A stretch of 64,000 nucleotides of DNA from Alkalicoccus urumqiensis (GTDB lineage Bacteria > Bacillota > Bacilli > Bacillales > Salisediminibacteriaceae): positions 62,001 to 126,000 of the forward strand of contig NZ_PVNS01000006.1 in assembly GCF_002993335.1 (NCBI RefSeq). The letters are read 5' to 3'. The position numbers and the translations under genes are program-made. Below, one piece after another: positions 13,300 through 22,508 of this stretch (its first letter is position 1; each line of letters begins with the position of its first letter). The notes beneath the pieces were generated by a model. The model was not told the origin of the DNA. It saw only the letters and a program-made list of their open reading frames with translations, and made no database searches.

Positions 13300-14613
13300 G
13301 TGGAAAAAATTATTGTACAGGGCGGACGTCCGCTGACAGGAAATGTTCGAATTGATGGCGCGAAAAACGCAGTACTGCCGGTGATCGCCGCATCTATTCT
13401 TGCAAGTAAAGGAACGAGCCGGATCTATGACGTACCGGCACTCGCAGATGTTTACACGATCAGCGAAGTTCTAAGAAACCTTTACGCAGACGTTGATTTC
13501 GAAGGGAAAAATGAGATTGCTGTAAATGCGGAAGGGGCGCTCGCAACCGAAGCACCTTTTGAATACGTCCGCAAAATGCGCGCCTCGTTTCTCGTTATGG
13601 GCCCGCTCCTTGCCAGAACCGGCCACGCGCGCATCGCGCTTCCGGGCGGATGCGCCATCGGCTCCCGTCCGATCGACCAGCACCTGAAAGGCTTTGAAGC
13701 CATGGGTGCGGAAGTAGAGATCGGAAGCGGATTTATCGAAGCGAAAGTTGACGGCCGTCTTAAAGGAAACAAAGTGTATCTCGACTTCCCAAGTGTCGGT
13801 GCGACAGAAAACATCATGATGGCAGCATCGATGGCGGAAGGTACTACGGTCATCGAGAACGCAGCGGAAGAGCCCGAAATTGTCTGCCTCGCGACGTACA
13901 TCAACGCGATGGGCGGAAAAGTCCGCGGTGCAGGTACAGGCACGATCCGTATCGATGGTGTCGACGAGCTCGTCGCAGCGGATCACACGATCATCCCGGA
14001 CCGCATTGAAGCCGGCACGTTCATGGCTGCCGCAGCCATCACCGGCGGAAACGTACTCGTAGAAAACGTTCTTCCGGAGCACCTTCGTCCGGTCATTGCC
14101 AAAATGACGGAAATGGGCGTCTCTATCGAAGAGGAAGGCACCGGCGTCCGCGTCATCGGACCGGAAAAGCTGAAGTCCACCGACATCAAAACGATGCCGC
14201 ACCCTGGCTTCCCGACGGACATGCAGGCGCAGATGATGGCGATGATGCTCATCGCAGAAGGCAACAGCGTCGTAACAGAGACGGTCTTTGAAAACCGCTT
14301 CATGCACGTTGAAGAATTCCGCCGCATGAACGGTGACATCAAAATCGAAGGCCGCACGTCGATCATTAACGGGCCGGTGAAACTGCAGGGAGCAGAAGTT
14401 GCCTCCACAGACCTCCGTGCCGGCGCAGCACTCGTCCTTACCGGACTCGTCGCAGAAGGCCGCACACGCGTCACAGAGCTGAAGCACATTGACCGCGGCT
14501 ACGTAAACTTCACAGAAAAACTTCTCGCACTCGGCGCCGACATCGAGCGCGTACGCGACGAAGAAGAAACTGCAGCGCCACAGATCGAAAAAGAAACGGT
14601 GGAAAAAGCGTAA
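13300..14613 (+). CDS. murA: UDP-N-acetylglucosamine 1-carboxyvinyltransferase
   Basis: First committed step of peptidoglycan synthesis: transfers enolpyruvate from PEP to UDP-GlcNAc in the cytoplasm. The catalytic cysteine, also the fosfomycin target, is Cys118 in [15 protein letters not shown]. The start is GTG 13300 behind GGAGGT (13287-13292). At 437 residues it is of normal length, with a somewhat acidic extra C-terminus. In B. subtilis ywmB lies upstream and spoIID downstream; both are missing here. Confidence 0.98.
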   Translation: MEKIIVQGGRPLTGNVRIDGAKNAVLPVIAASILASKGTSRIYDVPALADVYTISEVLRNLYADVDFEGKNEIAVNAEGALATEAPFEYVRKMRASFLVMGPLLARTGHARIALPGGCAIGSRPIDQHLKGFEAMGAEVEIGSGFIEAKVDGRLKGNKVYLDFPSVGATENIMMAASMAEGTTVIENAAEEPEIVCLATYINAMGGKVRGAGTGTIRIDGVDELVAADHTIIPDRIEAGTFMAAAAITGGNVLVENVLPEHLRPVIAKMTEMGVSIEEEGTGVRVIGPEKLKSTDIKTMPHPGFPTDMQAQMMAMMLIAEGNSVVTETVFENRFMHVEEFRRMNGDIKIEGRTSIINGPVKLQGAEVASTDLRAGAALVLTGLVAEGRTRVTELKHIDRGYVNFTEKLLALGADIERVRDEEETAAPQIEKETVEKA

Positions 14614-14651
14614 TTATCTTATCTTCTTACTGATGATAAATCATCCACAAA

Positions 14652-14684
14652 GGGCTGTTCTGGCAACGTCGGAACAGCCCTTTT
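14652..14684 (+). terminator. Terminator of murA
   Basis: GGGCTGTTC (14652-14660) pairs with GAACAGCCC (14672-14680) and is followed by TTTTC. Confidence 0.9.
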
Positions 14685-14932
14685 CATATGCTTTTCGTTT
14701 TGACGCGGGCACGCTTCAAAGCCGATAACCGTAAGCGCACATATTTCCCGGGAAATACACGTTCCCCTTTTCCCAAATCCCCCCAAAAAACTTTCTCCGG
14801 CTCCGAAGAAATACCTCCGGCAGCCTGAATATTATGATAGAATGGTAAGATGAGGCTGAATGTGTACGGACTACCTTACATAGGCTGAAACAGACCGCAT
14901 CTGCGGCAGGATAGTATAGGAGGAAATCAGGG

Positions 14933-15931
14933 ATGTTTGGAAGAGATATCGGAATTGACCTTGGAACAGCCAATGTATTGATTCATGTGAAAGGACAGGG
15001 AATTGTCCTGAACGAACCGTCGGTAGTAGCAGTGGAAACCGGAAGCGGTCAGGTACTGGCCGTAGGGGAAGAAGCATTCCGCATGGTCGGAAGAACACCC
15101 GGAAATATCGTCGCGACACGCCCGCTGAAAGATGGAGTGATCGCTGACTTTGATACAACCGAAAAAATGCTGAAATACTTTTTAGATAAAATCAAAGTGA
15201 AAGGAATGTTCTCCAAGCCGCGCATTCTGATCTGCTGCCCGACAAACATTACACCGGTCGAGCAGAAAGCGATCAAAGAAGCAGCAGAGAAAAGCGGCGG
15301 CAAGAACATTTACCTGGAAGAAGAGCCGAAAGTGGCAGCGGTCGGCGCAGGCATGGACATTTTCCAGCCGAGCGGAAACATGGTCGTCGACATCGGCGGC
15401 GGCACGACAGACGTTGCGGTTCTTTCCATGGGAGAGATCGTCACCGCAGAATCGATCCGCATCGCGGGTGACCGCTTCGATTCCGACATTCTTACGCACA
15501 TTAAGAAAAAGCATAAACTGCTGATCGGAGAGCGGACGGCGGAAAAAATTAAGTTCGAAGTCGGCACCGTTTCTCCTCACGGACGAGAAGAAAGCATCGA
15601 AATCCGCGGACGCGACATGGTAACCGGTCTTCCGCGCACCGTCGAGGTCTCTTCAGAGGAAGTACGACAGGCCATGAGTGAAGCCATACAGCACATCGTT
15701 CAGGCAGCGCGCACCGTGCTGGAAATCACACCGCCGGAGCTTTCCGCAGACATCATCGACCGCGGCATTATTATCACCGGCGGGGGAGCCTACCTCCACG
15801 GGATTGATTCGCTCTTAAGCGACGAACTGAAAGTTCCTGTATTCATCGCTGAGAACCCGATGGACTGTGTAGCTATCGGCACCGGCAAGATGCTTGAAAA
15901 CCTGGACCGTATCCGTAAAGTACGTGCCTGA
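14933..15931 (+). CDS. mbl: MreB-like cell-shape protein Mbl
   Basis: Bacterial actin that polymerises under the membrane and guides lateral wall synthesis. The phosphate-1 loop GIDLGTANVLIH and phosphate-2 loop VVDIGGGTTDVAVLS are intact, and the late ITGGGAYLHG adenosine motif is present. The 332-residue length and the downstream flhO-flhP-fabZ genes point to Mbl rather than MreB. The 320-bp gap before it holds only the murA terminator and probably the mbl promoter (TATGATAGAAT near 14833). The gene's presence is notable because named Alkalicoccus relatives are described as coccoid. Confidence 0.95.
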   Translation: MFGRDIGIDLGTANVLIHVKGQGIVLNEPSVVAVETGSGQVLAVGEEAFRMVGRTPGNIVATRPLKDGVIADFDTTEKMLKYFLDKIKVKGMFSKPRILICCPTNITPVEQKAIKEAAEKSGGKNIYLEEEPKVAAVGAGMDIFQPSGNMVVDIGGGTTDVAVLSMGEIVTAESIRIAGDRFDSDILTHIKKKHKLLIGERTAEKIKFEVGTVSPHGREESIEIRGRDMVTGLPRTVEVSSEEVRQAMSEAIQHIVQAARTVLEITPPELSADIIDRGIIITGGGAYLHGIDSLLSDELKVPVFIAENPMDCVAIGTGKMLENLDRIRKVRA

Positions 15932-15945
15932 AGGAGGAGAACCGC

Positions 15946-16764
15946 ATGCTTCGAGGACTCTATACCGCCGGCTCCGGCATGATTGCCCAGCAGCGCCGGC
16001 AGGAAATGCTGACGAACAATATGTCCAACCTGGAGACTCCCGGCTACAAAGCCGACCAGAGTTCGCTGCGTAAATTTCCGAATATGATTGCCACGGAGAT
16101 GAGCAAGCACAACCAGCCGTTTTCACGGCCGCAGATCGGTGAGCTGACGACCGGCGTCTACATGCAGGATATTCATCCGAATTTCCGCCAGGGTGACGTT
16201 CAGGAAACCGGAAATTCCACCGATGCCGCGCTGTTCCAGAGCACTGTTCCGGAAACGGAAGACGGAGGACCGGCGCTTCTCGCCTACGAGGTGCAGAATG
16301 ATGACGGCGATATCCGCTATACGCGGACGTCCAGCTTCACCGTGGACGGCGCAGGGCTTCTGACGACGAACAACGGACATTACGTCCTCGGTACCGACGG
16401 GGAACCGATCGAAGCCGGCAGTGAAGAAATTGTCATTACGGACGACGGCACAGTAACGGATACCGAAGGCATTGAGCTCGGCCAGCTGAACGTCGCGCTC
16501 ATTCCGGATCCGTCCCAGCTCGTGAAAGAGGGCGGCGATCTGCTCCGCTATGACGGGGAGGAAGCCATCGGCACAGCCGTGGGAAATGACGAAGCGCAGT
16601 ACCAGATCCAGCAGGGTTTCGTCGAGCGGTCCAACGTCGATCCGCGTCAGACAATGACCGAGCTGATGACGACGATGCGTACGTTCGAACTGAATCAAAA
16701 AGCCCTCCAGGCGTACGATCAGAGCCTCGAACGGACCGTCAATGATGTCGGCAGAATCCAGTAA
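15946..16764 (+). CDS. flhO: Flagellar rod/hook-basal-body protein FlhO
   Basis: FlgF/FlgG-type rod protein. The N-terminal motif LYTAGSGMIAQQRRQEMLTNN followed by MSNLETPGYKADQ is the conserved D0 helix of flagellar rod and hook proteins, and the C-terminal D0 helix (TMRTFELNQKALQAYDQSLE) completes the fold. The length is 272 residues. It is exported by the flagellar type III system and lacks a Sec signal. It starts 15 bases after mbl and is followed by flhP, as in B. subtilis. Confidence 0.93.
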   Translation: MLRGLYTAGSGMIAQQRRQEMLTNNMSNLETPGYKADQSSLRKFPNMIATEMSKHNQPFSRPQIGELTTGVYMQDIHPNFRQGDVQETGNSTDAALFQSTVPETEDGGPALLAYEVQNDDGDIRYTRTSSFTVDGAGLLTTNNGHYVLGTDGEPIEAGSEEIVITDDGTVTDTEGIELGQLNVALIPDPSQLVKEGGDLLRYDGEEAIGTAVGNDEAQYQIQQGFVERSNVDPRQTMTELMTTMRTFELNQKALQAYDQSLERTVNDVGRIQ

Positions 16765-16777
16765 AGGGGGATGAACA

Positions 16778-17602
16778 GTGAACCAGTCCATGATTAACTC
16801 CGCCGTGACAATGGGGCAGATCCAGGCACGGCTCGACACCGCCGGTAACAACTTGGCGAACGCCAATACAACCGGATTCAAACGCCGTGACACGTCATTT
16901 TCCGACCTCCTCACGAGGCAGGTGGACAACCAGCGTGTCGGGCCTTATGAAAACGGGCGTCTCACACCGGAAGGCATCCGCAGAGGAAGCGGCGCCGGCG
17001 TGTCCCAGACAGCGGTCCGTTTTGAGCAGGGAAGCCTGCAGCAGACCGGCCGTCCGCTCGACCTGGCGGTAACGCAGCCCGGGTATTTCTTCGAAGTAGC
17101 TCCTGATGAGGAAGGGAACCGCCGCTTCACACGGGACGGCGCGTTCTACCTGAGTCCGAACCCGGTCGATGACACAGAAAATCTGCTCGTCGATGCCGAA
17201 GGATCAAACGTCCTGGACGCAGCAGGCAACCCGGTAACACTGCCGGTGACCGGCGACATCACGGTTCGTGAAGACGGGACGATCACTGTCACCGAAGACG
17301 GCGTGGAAGAAGAAATCGGCCAGCTGAACCTCGTGAACATTACGAAGCCGCAGCTGCTTGAAAATGCCGGAAACAACCACTTTCGTTTTCCCGATTTGGA
17401 TGAATTAGAGCTGGAAGAGGCGGATGTACTGGAAGCTGCAGCGGGCACGGACGTTGTGCAGCAGGGGGCGCTTGAAGCGTCGAATGTAGATATGGGCCGG
17501 CAGATGAGTGACCTGATGGCAGCCCAGCGTCATTATCAGTTTAATTCCAGTGCAATCAACATGACCGATCAGATGATGGGCATGGTCACCAATCTTCGAT
17601 AG
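16778..17602 (+). CDS. flhP: Flagellar rod/hook-basal-body protein FlhP
   Basis: Second rod protein of the FlgF/FlgG family, 274 residues. It has the N-terminal helix with NNLANANTTGFKRRDTSF and the C-terminal helix ending in FNSSAINMTDQMMGMVTNLR. The start GTG 16778 follows AAAGGGGATG. Together with FlhO it would form part of the distal rod, so the cell probably makes flagella even though the main flagellar operon is outside this window. Confidence 0.93.
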   Translation: MNQSMINSAVTMGQIQARLDTAGNNLANANTTGFKRRDTSFSDLLTRQVDNQRVGPYENGRLTPEGIRRGSGAGVSQTAVRFEQGSLQQTGRPLDLAVTQPGYFFEVAPDEEGNRRFTRDGAFYLSPNPVDDTENLLVDAEGSNVLDAAGNPVTLPVTGDITVREDGTITVTEDGVEEEIGQLNLVNITKPQLLENAGNNHFRFPDLDELELEEADVLEAAAGTDVVQQGALEASNVDMGRQMSDLMAAQRHYQFNSSAINMTDQMMGMVTNLR

Positions 17603-17615
17603 GAGTTACTAACGT

Positions 17616-17978
17616 ATGAGTAATGAAACGAACCTCCGCAACAGCCGCGGGGAAGATGAGCAGAATACGACGGAAGAACGTACAGATGCTCCGGAGACAA
17701 CTGAAGAAGAGACGGCACAGCCGGAAGAAGAAGAGCAGAGCCGAAAGAAAAAGAAGCGGAAGGGCATCCATCCATTCTGGAAGCCGACCCGTATTCTGCC
17801 GATCTGGCTTCGTCTCGTATTAATTCTCGCGGCAGCAGCAGCGGCAGCAATTGCCGGTGCGATGATCGGCTATTCGATTATCGGCGGCGGCGGAAATCCC
17901 GGGGACGTGTTAAATCCCGACCTCTGGTATCATATTTACGATATAATCTTTGAAGGAACCGATCGGGACCGCGGTTAA
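17616..17978 (+). CDS. Small single-pass membrane protein, EpuA/RNAP-beta-associated family
   Basis: A 120-residue protein: an acidic N-terminal cytoplasmic half (residues 1-40, Glu-rich), a basic patch RKKKKRKG, one membrane helix (approximately residues 68-90), and a short external tail. Bacillus relatives with this layout between flhP and fabZ are often annotated as DNA-directed RNA polymerase subunit beta or EpuA-like. No enzymatic motif is visible and the role is unknown. It begins 13 bases after flhP and is probably co-transcribed. Confidence 0.65.
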   Translation: MSNETNLRNSRGEDEQNTTEERTDAPETTEEETAQPEEEEQSRKKKKRKGIHPFWKPTRILPIWLRLVLILAAAAAAAIAGAMIGYSIIGGGGNPGDVLNPDLWYHIYDIIFEGTDRDRG

Positions 17979-17983
17979 GGTTC

Positions 17984-18023
17984 GAGGCGCCGGCACCAGC
18001 TGCCAGGTAAGCCTCTTTTTTTT
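17984..18023 (+). terminator. Terminator after the mbl-flhOP unit
   Basis: GAGGC (17984-17988) pairs with GCCTC (18011-18015) around an inner GGCA/TGCC hairpin, and eight T follow. Confidence 0.8.
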
Positions 18024-18111
18024 GCCCGGAGCGGTTGCGGCACACGGCAGGGGAAGGTACACTGAACTTAGTACGTGGTGCTAAAACCAGCAGATGACAG
18101 GAGGCAGTTTC

Positions 18112-18546
18112 ATGCTTACGACCGAACAGATCAAGGCGATCATTCCCCACCGCTATCCCTTTCTTCTCGTCGACCGGATCCTGGAGGTAGAAGAAGGTGT
18201 ATCCGCAAAAGGATTAAAAAACGTATCGGCGAACGAAGACTATTTCAACGGACATTTTCCGGAATACCCGGTCATGCCGGGAGTGCTCATTATTGAAGCG
18301 CTCGCCCAGGTCGGAGCGGTTGCGATATTAAAGAAAGAAGAGAACCAGGGACGTCTCGCCTTTTTCGCCGGCATCGACAAATGCCGCTTCAAAGGTCAGG
18401 TGACACCGGGGGACCAGCTTCATCTGGAAGTCGAAATCACCCGCCTCCGCGGCGCCATCGGCAAAGGTAAAGCCGTCGCCTCGGTCGACGGAAAAACGGT
18501 CGCCGAAGCCGAGCTCATGTTTGCGCTCGGGGACAAAGAAGACTAA
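18112..18546 (+). CDS. fabZ: 3-hydroxyacyl-ACP dehydratase
   Basis: Dehydrates 3-hydroxyacyl-ACP in the fatty acid elongation cycle. It has the hot-dog fold signature [13 protein letters not shown] and the catalytic histidine and glutamate in [23 protein letters not shown] 18112 follows CAGGAGGCAG; the ATG at 18094 lies before that ribosome binding site. The protein is 144 residues long, normal for FabZ. The gene order flhP-fabZ matches B. subtilis. Confidence 0.96.
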   Translation: MLTTEQIKAIIPHRYPFLLVDRILEVEEGVSAKGLKNVSANEDYFNGHFPEYPVMPGVLIIEALAQVGAVAILKKEENQGRLAFFAGIDKCRFKGQVTPGDQLHLEVEITRLRGAIGKGKAVASVDGKTVAEAELMFALGDKED

Positions 18547-18551
18547 AGCCT

Positions 18552-18590
18552 GCCTCCGGTCATCCTATTTGGGTGACCGGAGGCATTTTT
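18552..18590 (+). terminator. Terminator of fabZ
   Basis: GCCTCCGGTCA (18552-18562) pairs with TGACCGGAGGC (18574-18584) and is followed by ATTTTTG. The phased arrays begin 20 bases later. Confidence 0.92.
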
Positions 18591-18610
18591 GCGTTCGCCG
18601 ATTCGCGGAT

Positions 18611-19058
18611 CGTGCCAAGAGCAGCGGATATCGTGCCAGAGAGCGAAGGTTTCGTGCCAAAACGGAAAGCGATCGTGCCACGAACGGAAAACCCGCTCAT
18701 CGACCGTCGGCTGAAGCTCCCAGCCGGCCCTCCGCCGGTTCCGGAGCAGGCAGATGGCTGCGGAGCAGCGGTTATTTGCGGTTGGATCGTGCCAATAGCA
18801 GCGGATATCGTGCCACGGAGCAGACGTTTTGCGCCAAAAGCGGAGCGGTTCGTGCCAATGCTGAAATTTCGTGCCAAAAGGGAAGCGTCGTGTGCCAGAA
18901 CGCAGAAGTTTCGTGCCAAAACGAAAAGACTTCGTGCCACGACCGCAAAACCAAACCATCCTCTTCCGGCCGGAAAAGCCCGGCCGGCCCTCCGCCGGTT
19001 CCGGAGCGGCAGATGGCTGCGGAGCAGCGGTTACTTAGTCTTGGATCGTGCTACGAAC
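18611..19058 (+). repeat. Composite array element 2 (A4, linker, A8, linker, A1)
   Basis: A short type A array has GTGCC at 18612, 18633, 18654 and 18675 (21-bp steps). After a linker (18701-18780) a full array has GTGCC at 18789, 18810, 18831 (GCGCC), 18852, 18871, 18892, 18913 and 18934, with steps 21,21,21,19,21,21,21. A second linker (18963-19040) leads to one lone unit CGTGCTACGAAC at 19047-19058. The remaining bases up to 19268 contain no clear gene. Confidence 0.9.
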
Positions 19059-19268
19059 CGAACACGAGCAACAACCTCCATTTGTAAGCGCTCTTTCACG
19101 AAGAATCTACGCATTGATTGGGAAAATATGAAAGAAATATGAGAGAATGTCTAATTGCGTTTGAATACGTTTGGGAAGTCCCGAAAAGTGAAATAGACTG
19201 CACAGAGCGTCAGAAACGACGCCTTACTAAACTAAATTTGAGTAACACGTTCCAAGGAGGAATTTACA

Positions 19269-19616
19269 ATGAAAAAGAAAATGATGCTATCCGCACTATC
19301 CAGTATGTTTGTTCTCGGTACACTCGCAGCCTGCGGCGGCGGAGAAGAGAATGACACAATGGAAAACAATACCGGCGGTACAGAAAACACAGAAATGAAT
19401 ACAGAAATGGAAGACACGGAAACGAACACAGAAGACCCTGCAGCGGAAAATGATGCAGAAATGAACGACACAGAAGGCGAAAACGGCATGGAAAATGATG
19501 CAGAAATGAATGACACCGAAATGGAAGATGACGCAGAAATGAACGACACGGAAATGGAAGATAACGCGGAAATGAATGACGCGGACATGGAAGAAGACAC
19601 AGACACGAACTCGTAA
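19269..19616 (+). CDS. Small acidic lipoprotein
   Basis: Starts MKKKMMLSALSSMFVLGTLA and has a lipobox LAAC, so Cys21 would be lipidated after signal peptidase II cleavage. The mature part, about 95 residues, is nearly all Asp, Glu, Asn, Met and Thr in short repeats such as NDAEMNDTEMED. No fold is recognisable; it is probably disordered and may act as a polyanionic or cation-binding layer outside the membrane. Ribosome binding site AAGGAGG precedes ATG 19269. Paralogues lie at 19663 and 22080. The function is unknown. Confidence 0.85.
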   Translation: MKKKMMLSALSSMFVLGTLAACGGGEENDTMENNTGGTENTEMNTEMEDTETNTEDPAAENDAEMNDTEGENGMENDAEMNDTEMEDDAEMNDTEMEDNAEMNDADMEEDTDTNS

Positions 19617-19662
19617 GTAAGATTGGGGAACCGTTCCTGAAACCAAAGGAGGAGAATATCCA

Positions 19663-19851
19663 ATGAAAAAGAAAGCACATCTTACGCTGACAGCCGCTTT
19701 TTCTGCTATGATGCTTCTCGCCGCATGCGGCGGTGGCGGAGCAGATGAAGAAGCTCCTGCAGGAAACGAACCGACGGACAATGCCACCATGAATGAGAAC
19801 GCAGAAATGAATGATGGCATGGAAGATCCGGTCGACGATTCCACAGAATAA
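19663..19851 (+). CDS. Small acidic lipoprotein, paralogue
   Basis: A 62-residue protein with a lysine-rich start, a hydrophobic segment and lipobox LAAC followed by GGGG. The mature tail of about 40 residues is acidic (motif AEMNDGMEDPVDD). It resembles the neighbour at 19269, 46 bases upstream, and shares the NAEMND repeat, so it is likely a shortened duplicate in the same transcript. AAAGGAGG precedes the ATG. The function is unknown. Confidence 0.8.
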   Translation: MKKKAHLTLTAAFSAMMLLAACGGGGADEEAPAGNEPTDNATMNENAEMNDGMEDPVDDSTE

Positions 19852-19876
19852 GCAGGATTGTAACGACCATACCAAA

Positions 19877-19912
19877 AAAGCTTCCTCTTCCCCCTTGGAG
19901 GAAGCTTTTTTG
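19877..19912 (+). terminator. Terminator of the lipoprotein pair
   Basis: AAGCTTCCTC pairs with GAGGAAGCTT (19898-19907), followed by a run of T. Confidence 0.9.
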
Positions 19913-20005
19913 CGTGCGAAAATAGAATGATCCAAAGCGAATCCTTTTCCTGAAGCATCCGTCTATACCAGCAGCGGCCCACCGCCCTGAGAAAGGAGGC
20001 CCCCG

Positions 20006-20569
20006 ATGGAAGAACAGGAACTCGTCCGCCGCGTCCAGGCAGGAGACGAAGACGCCGTGACGGAGCTGCATGCCCGCTATGTCGACGCCGTTTTCCGCTA
20101 CCTGGTCGCCCAGACAAGCAGCTACCACGACTCCGAAGAGCTGCTTCAGGACGTTTTCTACCGCGCCGCTGTAAAACTCGACACGTACAATGGCCGCGCT
20201 GCCCTGAAAACGTGGCTGTTTAAAATTGCCCGAAACGCCGTTATCGATTACTACCGGCGGACCGATAAAGAAAAAAACGTCGTCCTCGCCGCCGACCCGC
20301 GGCCGGAGGATGCCGGACGCACCGAAGAAAACGCGGAAACAGTTGTGATGCGCGGATTACATATGGAAGACGTGGAACGGTGCATGGAGCAGATGACCGA
20401 AGACCACCGGCAGGTTCTCCACCTCCGGTTCGTTGAAGACCTTAGTTTAAAAGAAACGGCCGCCATCCTCGGCCGTACGACATTGTCCGTGAAAGCCCTC
20501 CAGTGGAGAGCCCGTCAGAAGTTGAAAGAATGCATCGGAACGGAGGTGATGCCAGGTGACACAGAATAA
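20006..20569 (+). CDS. ECF-type RNA polymerase sigma factor
   Basis: A 187-residue sigma-70 family protein. Region 2 covers residues 10-80, with DSEELLQDVFYRAAVKLDTY and the -10 recognising helix LKTWLFKIARNAVIDYYRR. Region 4 (residues 125-180) has LRFVEDLSLKETAAILGRTT, the -35 recognising helix-turn-helix. It would direct RNA polymerase to a small regulon. The next gene overlaps it by 14 bases and encodes a membrane protein that is probably its anti-sigma factor. ATG 20006 follows GAAAGGAGG. The signal sensed is unknown. Confidence 0.93.
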   Translation: MEEQELVRRVQAGDEDAVTELHARYVDAVFRYLVAQTSSYHDSEELLQDVFYRAAVKLDTYNGRAALKTWLFKIARNAVIDYYRRTDKEKNVVLAADPRPEDAGRTEENAETVVMRGLHMEDVERCMEQMTEDHRQVLHLRFVEDLSLKETAAILGRTTLSVKALQWRARQKLKECIGTEVMPGDTE

Positions 20570-21908
20570 AGACCCATTCAACCGCTTAAAAGACCGCCGT
20601 GCCGGTGAGCGCGCACGCACCCGGAGCCTGTCCGCTTTTCAGCGCGGACTCGAAGAACGGAAAAGCATGCCGCCCGGAAAAAAGAATTCCGGATGGAAAG
20701 CAGGCGTCTCCACCGCCGCCGCAGCCGGGATCGGCGGCCTTCTGCTCGCACCGTGGCTCATCGGTACGTTCCAGCAGGCCGATGAAAATGAACAGGAACC
20801 CGAAGAAAACGACGTTCTGGATGAGAACGAAGAGCCGGAGGAACTGCCGGAGGAAAACGACACGCCGCTGGAAGACATCATTGAACGGCCGCTTCCGGGA
20901 GAGATGAACGTCAACGATCTCGTGCCGTACACGGTGTTTGATGAAGAAATTCAGTTGTTCGTCCCGGACGGCTGGGAGCTGGAAGAAGAAACGATCGACG
21001 ACGGTCAGCACATTTACCTGGACAGCGGGGATGCTGCGATGCGCATCCACTGGTTTACACCGGGCGCGGACGCGGCATTTGACGAAGCCGTCGACCGCCG
21101 GCTTGATCAGTTCGACGACGAGCCGCTTCAGTATGACGGGGAGGATATTAAAGCCCACCTGGAGGAAAACGACGGCATCCATTCATTTTACGAAGACTGG
21201 TTCCCGGTGGACGACATGACCGTTTACGCCGTCGAGGATCAAAAAACCGGCCAGCTGCAGGAAATCATTACCGGCACGATTTTCAACCGTCCGGTAATGG
21301 TGACGAGCTACCTGCCGCTGCAGGAGGAGAATACGTGGTCCTACCCGTGGGAAATGCTCGCGCTCTGGGATATAACGGATGACGCGTACCTGCTGCCGGG
21401 CTCCGGAATCGGATCGGCAGAGAACGACCGTCCCGAACAGGTCGAAGCCGCCCTTCGTATCGGCGGATCGACGATCATTGAAGAAACGTTCCGCCATGTG
21501 CAGCTGGAAGAACCGCAGATGAGCACATACGCCGGCGCAGACAGTACGCTTGAAGAAGTAGACGGGGACGTGTATACAGCGTGGCGGTTTACCCACGAAA
21601 ATGTGGGGCCGGAGAGTTATTATGAGATCAGCCGGATGAAGGAGGCGTCGTCGCTTGCGGAGGCGAAGGAGCAGATGGTGGCGTCGATCGGCCTGAGTGA
21701 GGAGGAGATTCAGAATGGGCTTGCTCCCGGGGAGACGCGGATTGGGTATTATATCCGGGAGGAGGAGCAGTCGGATGGGTTTTTGACGTTTTTTGAGTGG
21801 GATAATGACTGGTATTTCTACCGGGCGCATTCGAGCAGCCTCGCAAATGACGGTGGACGTTACAGGGATATTGCACAGTTTATGTTCGATCAGCTGGAAA
21901 GGCCGTAA
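20556..21908 (+). CDS. Probable membrane anti-sigma factor
   Basis: A 450-residue protein that begins inside the sigma gene (GTG 20556, ribosome binding site GGAGGTG). The first 45 residues are basic and cytoplasmic; a membrane helix follows at about 48-70 (AAAAGIGGLLLAPWLIGTF), then an acidic linker and an extracellular domain of about 350 residues. This topology and overlap with an ECF sigma gene fit a cognate anti-sigma factor. I do not recognise the outer domain. Codon choice switches abruptly near 21600-21800, where G/T-ending codons replace the C-ending ones used before. No terminator is obvious downstream. Confidence 0.7.
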   Translation: MTQNKDPFNRLKDRRAGERARTRSLSAFQRGLEERKSMPPGKKNSGWKAGVSTAAAAGIGGLLLAPWLIGTFQQADENEQEPEENDVLDENEEPEELPEENDTPLEDIIERPLPGEMNVNDLVPYTVFDEEIQLFVPDGWELEEETIDDGQHIYLDSGDAAMRIHWFTPGADAAFDEAVDRRLDQFDDEPLQYDGEDIKAHLEENDGIHSFYEDWFPVDDMTVYAVEDQKTGQLQEIITGTIFNRPVMVTSYLPLQEENTWSYPWEMLALWDITDDAYLLPGSGIGSAENDRPEQVEAALRIGGSTIIEETFRHVQLEEPQMSTYAGADSTLEEVDGDVYTAWRFTHENVGPESYYEISRMKEASSLAEAKEQMVASIGLSEEEIQNGLAPGETRIGYYIREEEQSDGFLTFFEWDNDWYFYRAHSSSLANDGGRYRDIAQFMFDQLERP

Positions 21909-22079
21909 TTTACACATTTTCCCGAGCTTCTGCCGGTACAATTACAAAACTTTGCCGGAGAAAATGGAACAATTTGCAAAACCCGCAGATTGTATTGATG
22001 CGCGGGGATTTCAAGGTTATGATGACATCAGTTCCAATCAAGGAACCGATTCAACCTAACTTTCAGGAGGAATAAACCC

Positions 22080-22400
22080 ATGAAGAAAAAACTGACATTA
22101 TCCATTCTATCCTCAGTATTCGCAGTAGGTATGCTGACAGCATGCGGCGGCGCGGAAGAAGAGCCGGCGGACACTGGAAACGACACGAACGCAGTAGAAG
22201 AGAACATGGAAGAGCCTGCTGAAGATCCAGCTGCGGAAGAAGATCCAGCAGCAGAGGAAGATCCGGCTGAAAACATGGAAGAGGATCCGGCAGAAGAAGA
22301 GCCTGCGGATGACATGGAAGAAGAACCAGCAGACGATATGGAAGAAGACCCTGCTGCAGAGGAAGACCCAGCAGCTGAAGAAGAAGACACAGAAGAGTAA
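22080..22400 (+). CDS. Small acidic repeat lipoprotein
   Basis: A 106-residue protein with signal MKKKLTLSILSSVFAVGML, lipobox LTAC and a mature region made almost entirely of Glu, Asp, Ala and Pro in repeats of EEDPAA and EEPADDME type. It is related to the lipoproteins at 19269 and 19663, mainly through its signal region and composition. It could be a flexible anionic tether outside the membrane. The ribosome binding site is CAGGAGG. Repeat number may vary between strains by slippage. The function is unknown. Confidence 0.82.
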   Translation: MKKKLTLSILSSVFAVGMLTACGGAEEEPADTGNDTNAVEENMEEPAEDPAAEEDPAAEEDPAENMEEDPAEEEPADDMEEEPADDMEEDPAAEEDPAAEEEDTEE

Positions 22401-22461
22401 GTTACTGCCTGACCACGGGCCATACAGACATTCCCTTCCCCCTTCTTATAAAATAACGAAT

Positions 22462-22489
22462 CCCGGCGTCCCCCCGCGCCGGGGTTTTT
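22462..22489 (+). terminator. Terminator of the acidic lipoprotein gene
   Basis: CCCGGCG (22462-22468) pairs with CGCCGGG (22477-22483), followed by GTTTTT. Confidence 0.85.
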
Positions 22490-22508
22490 CTTTGTGGTTT
22501 CGGCGGAC

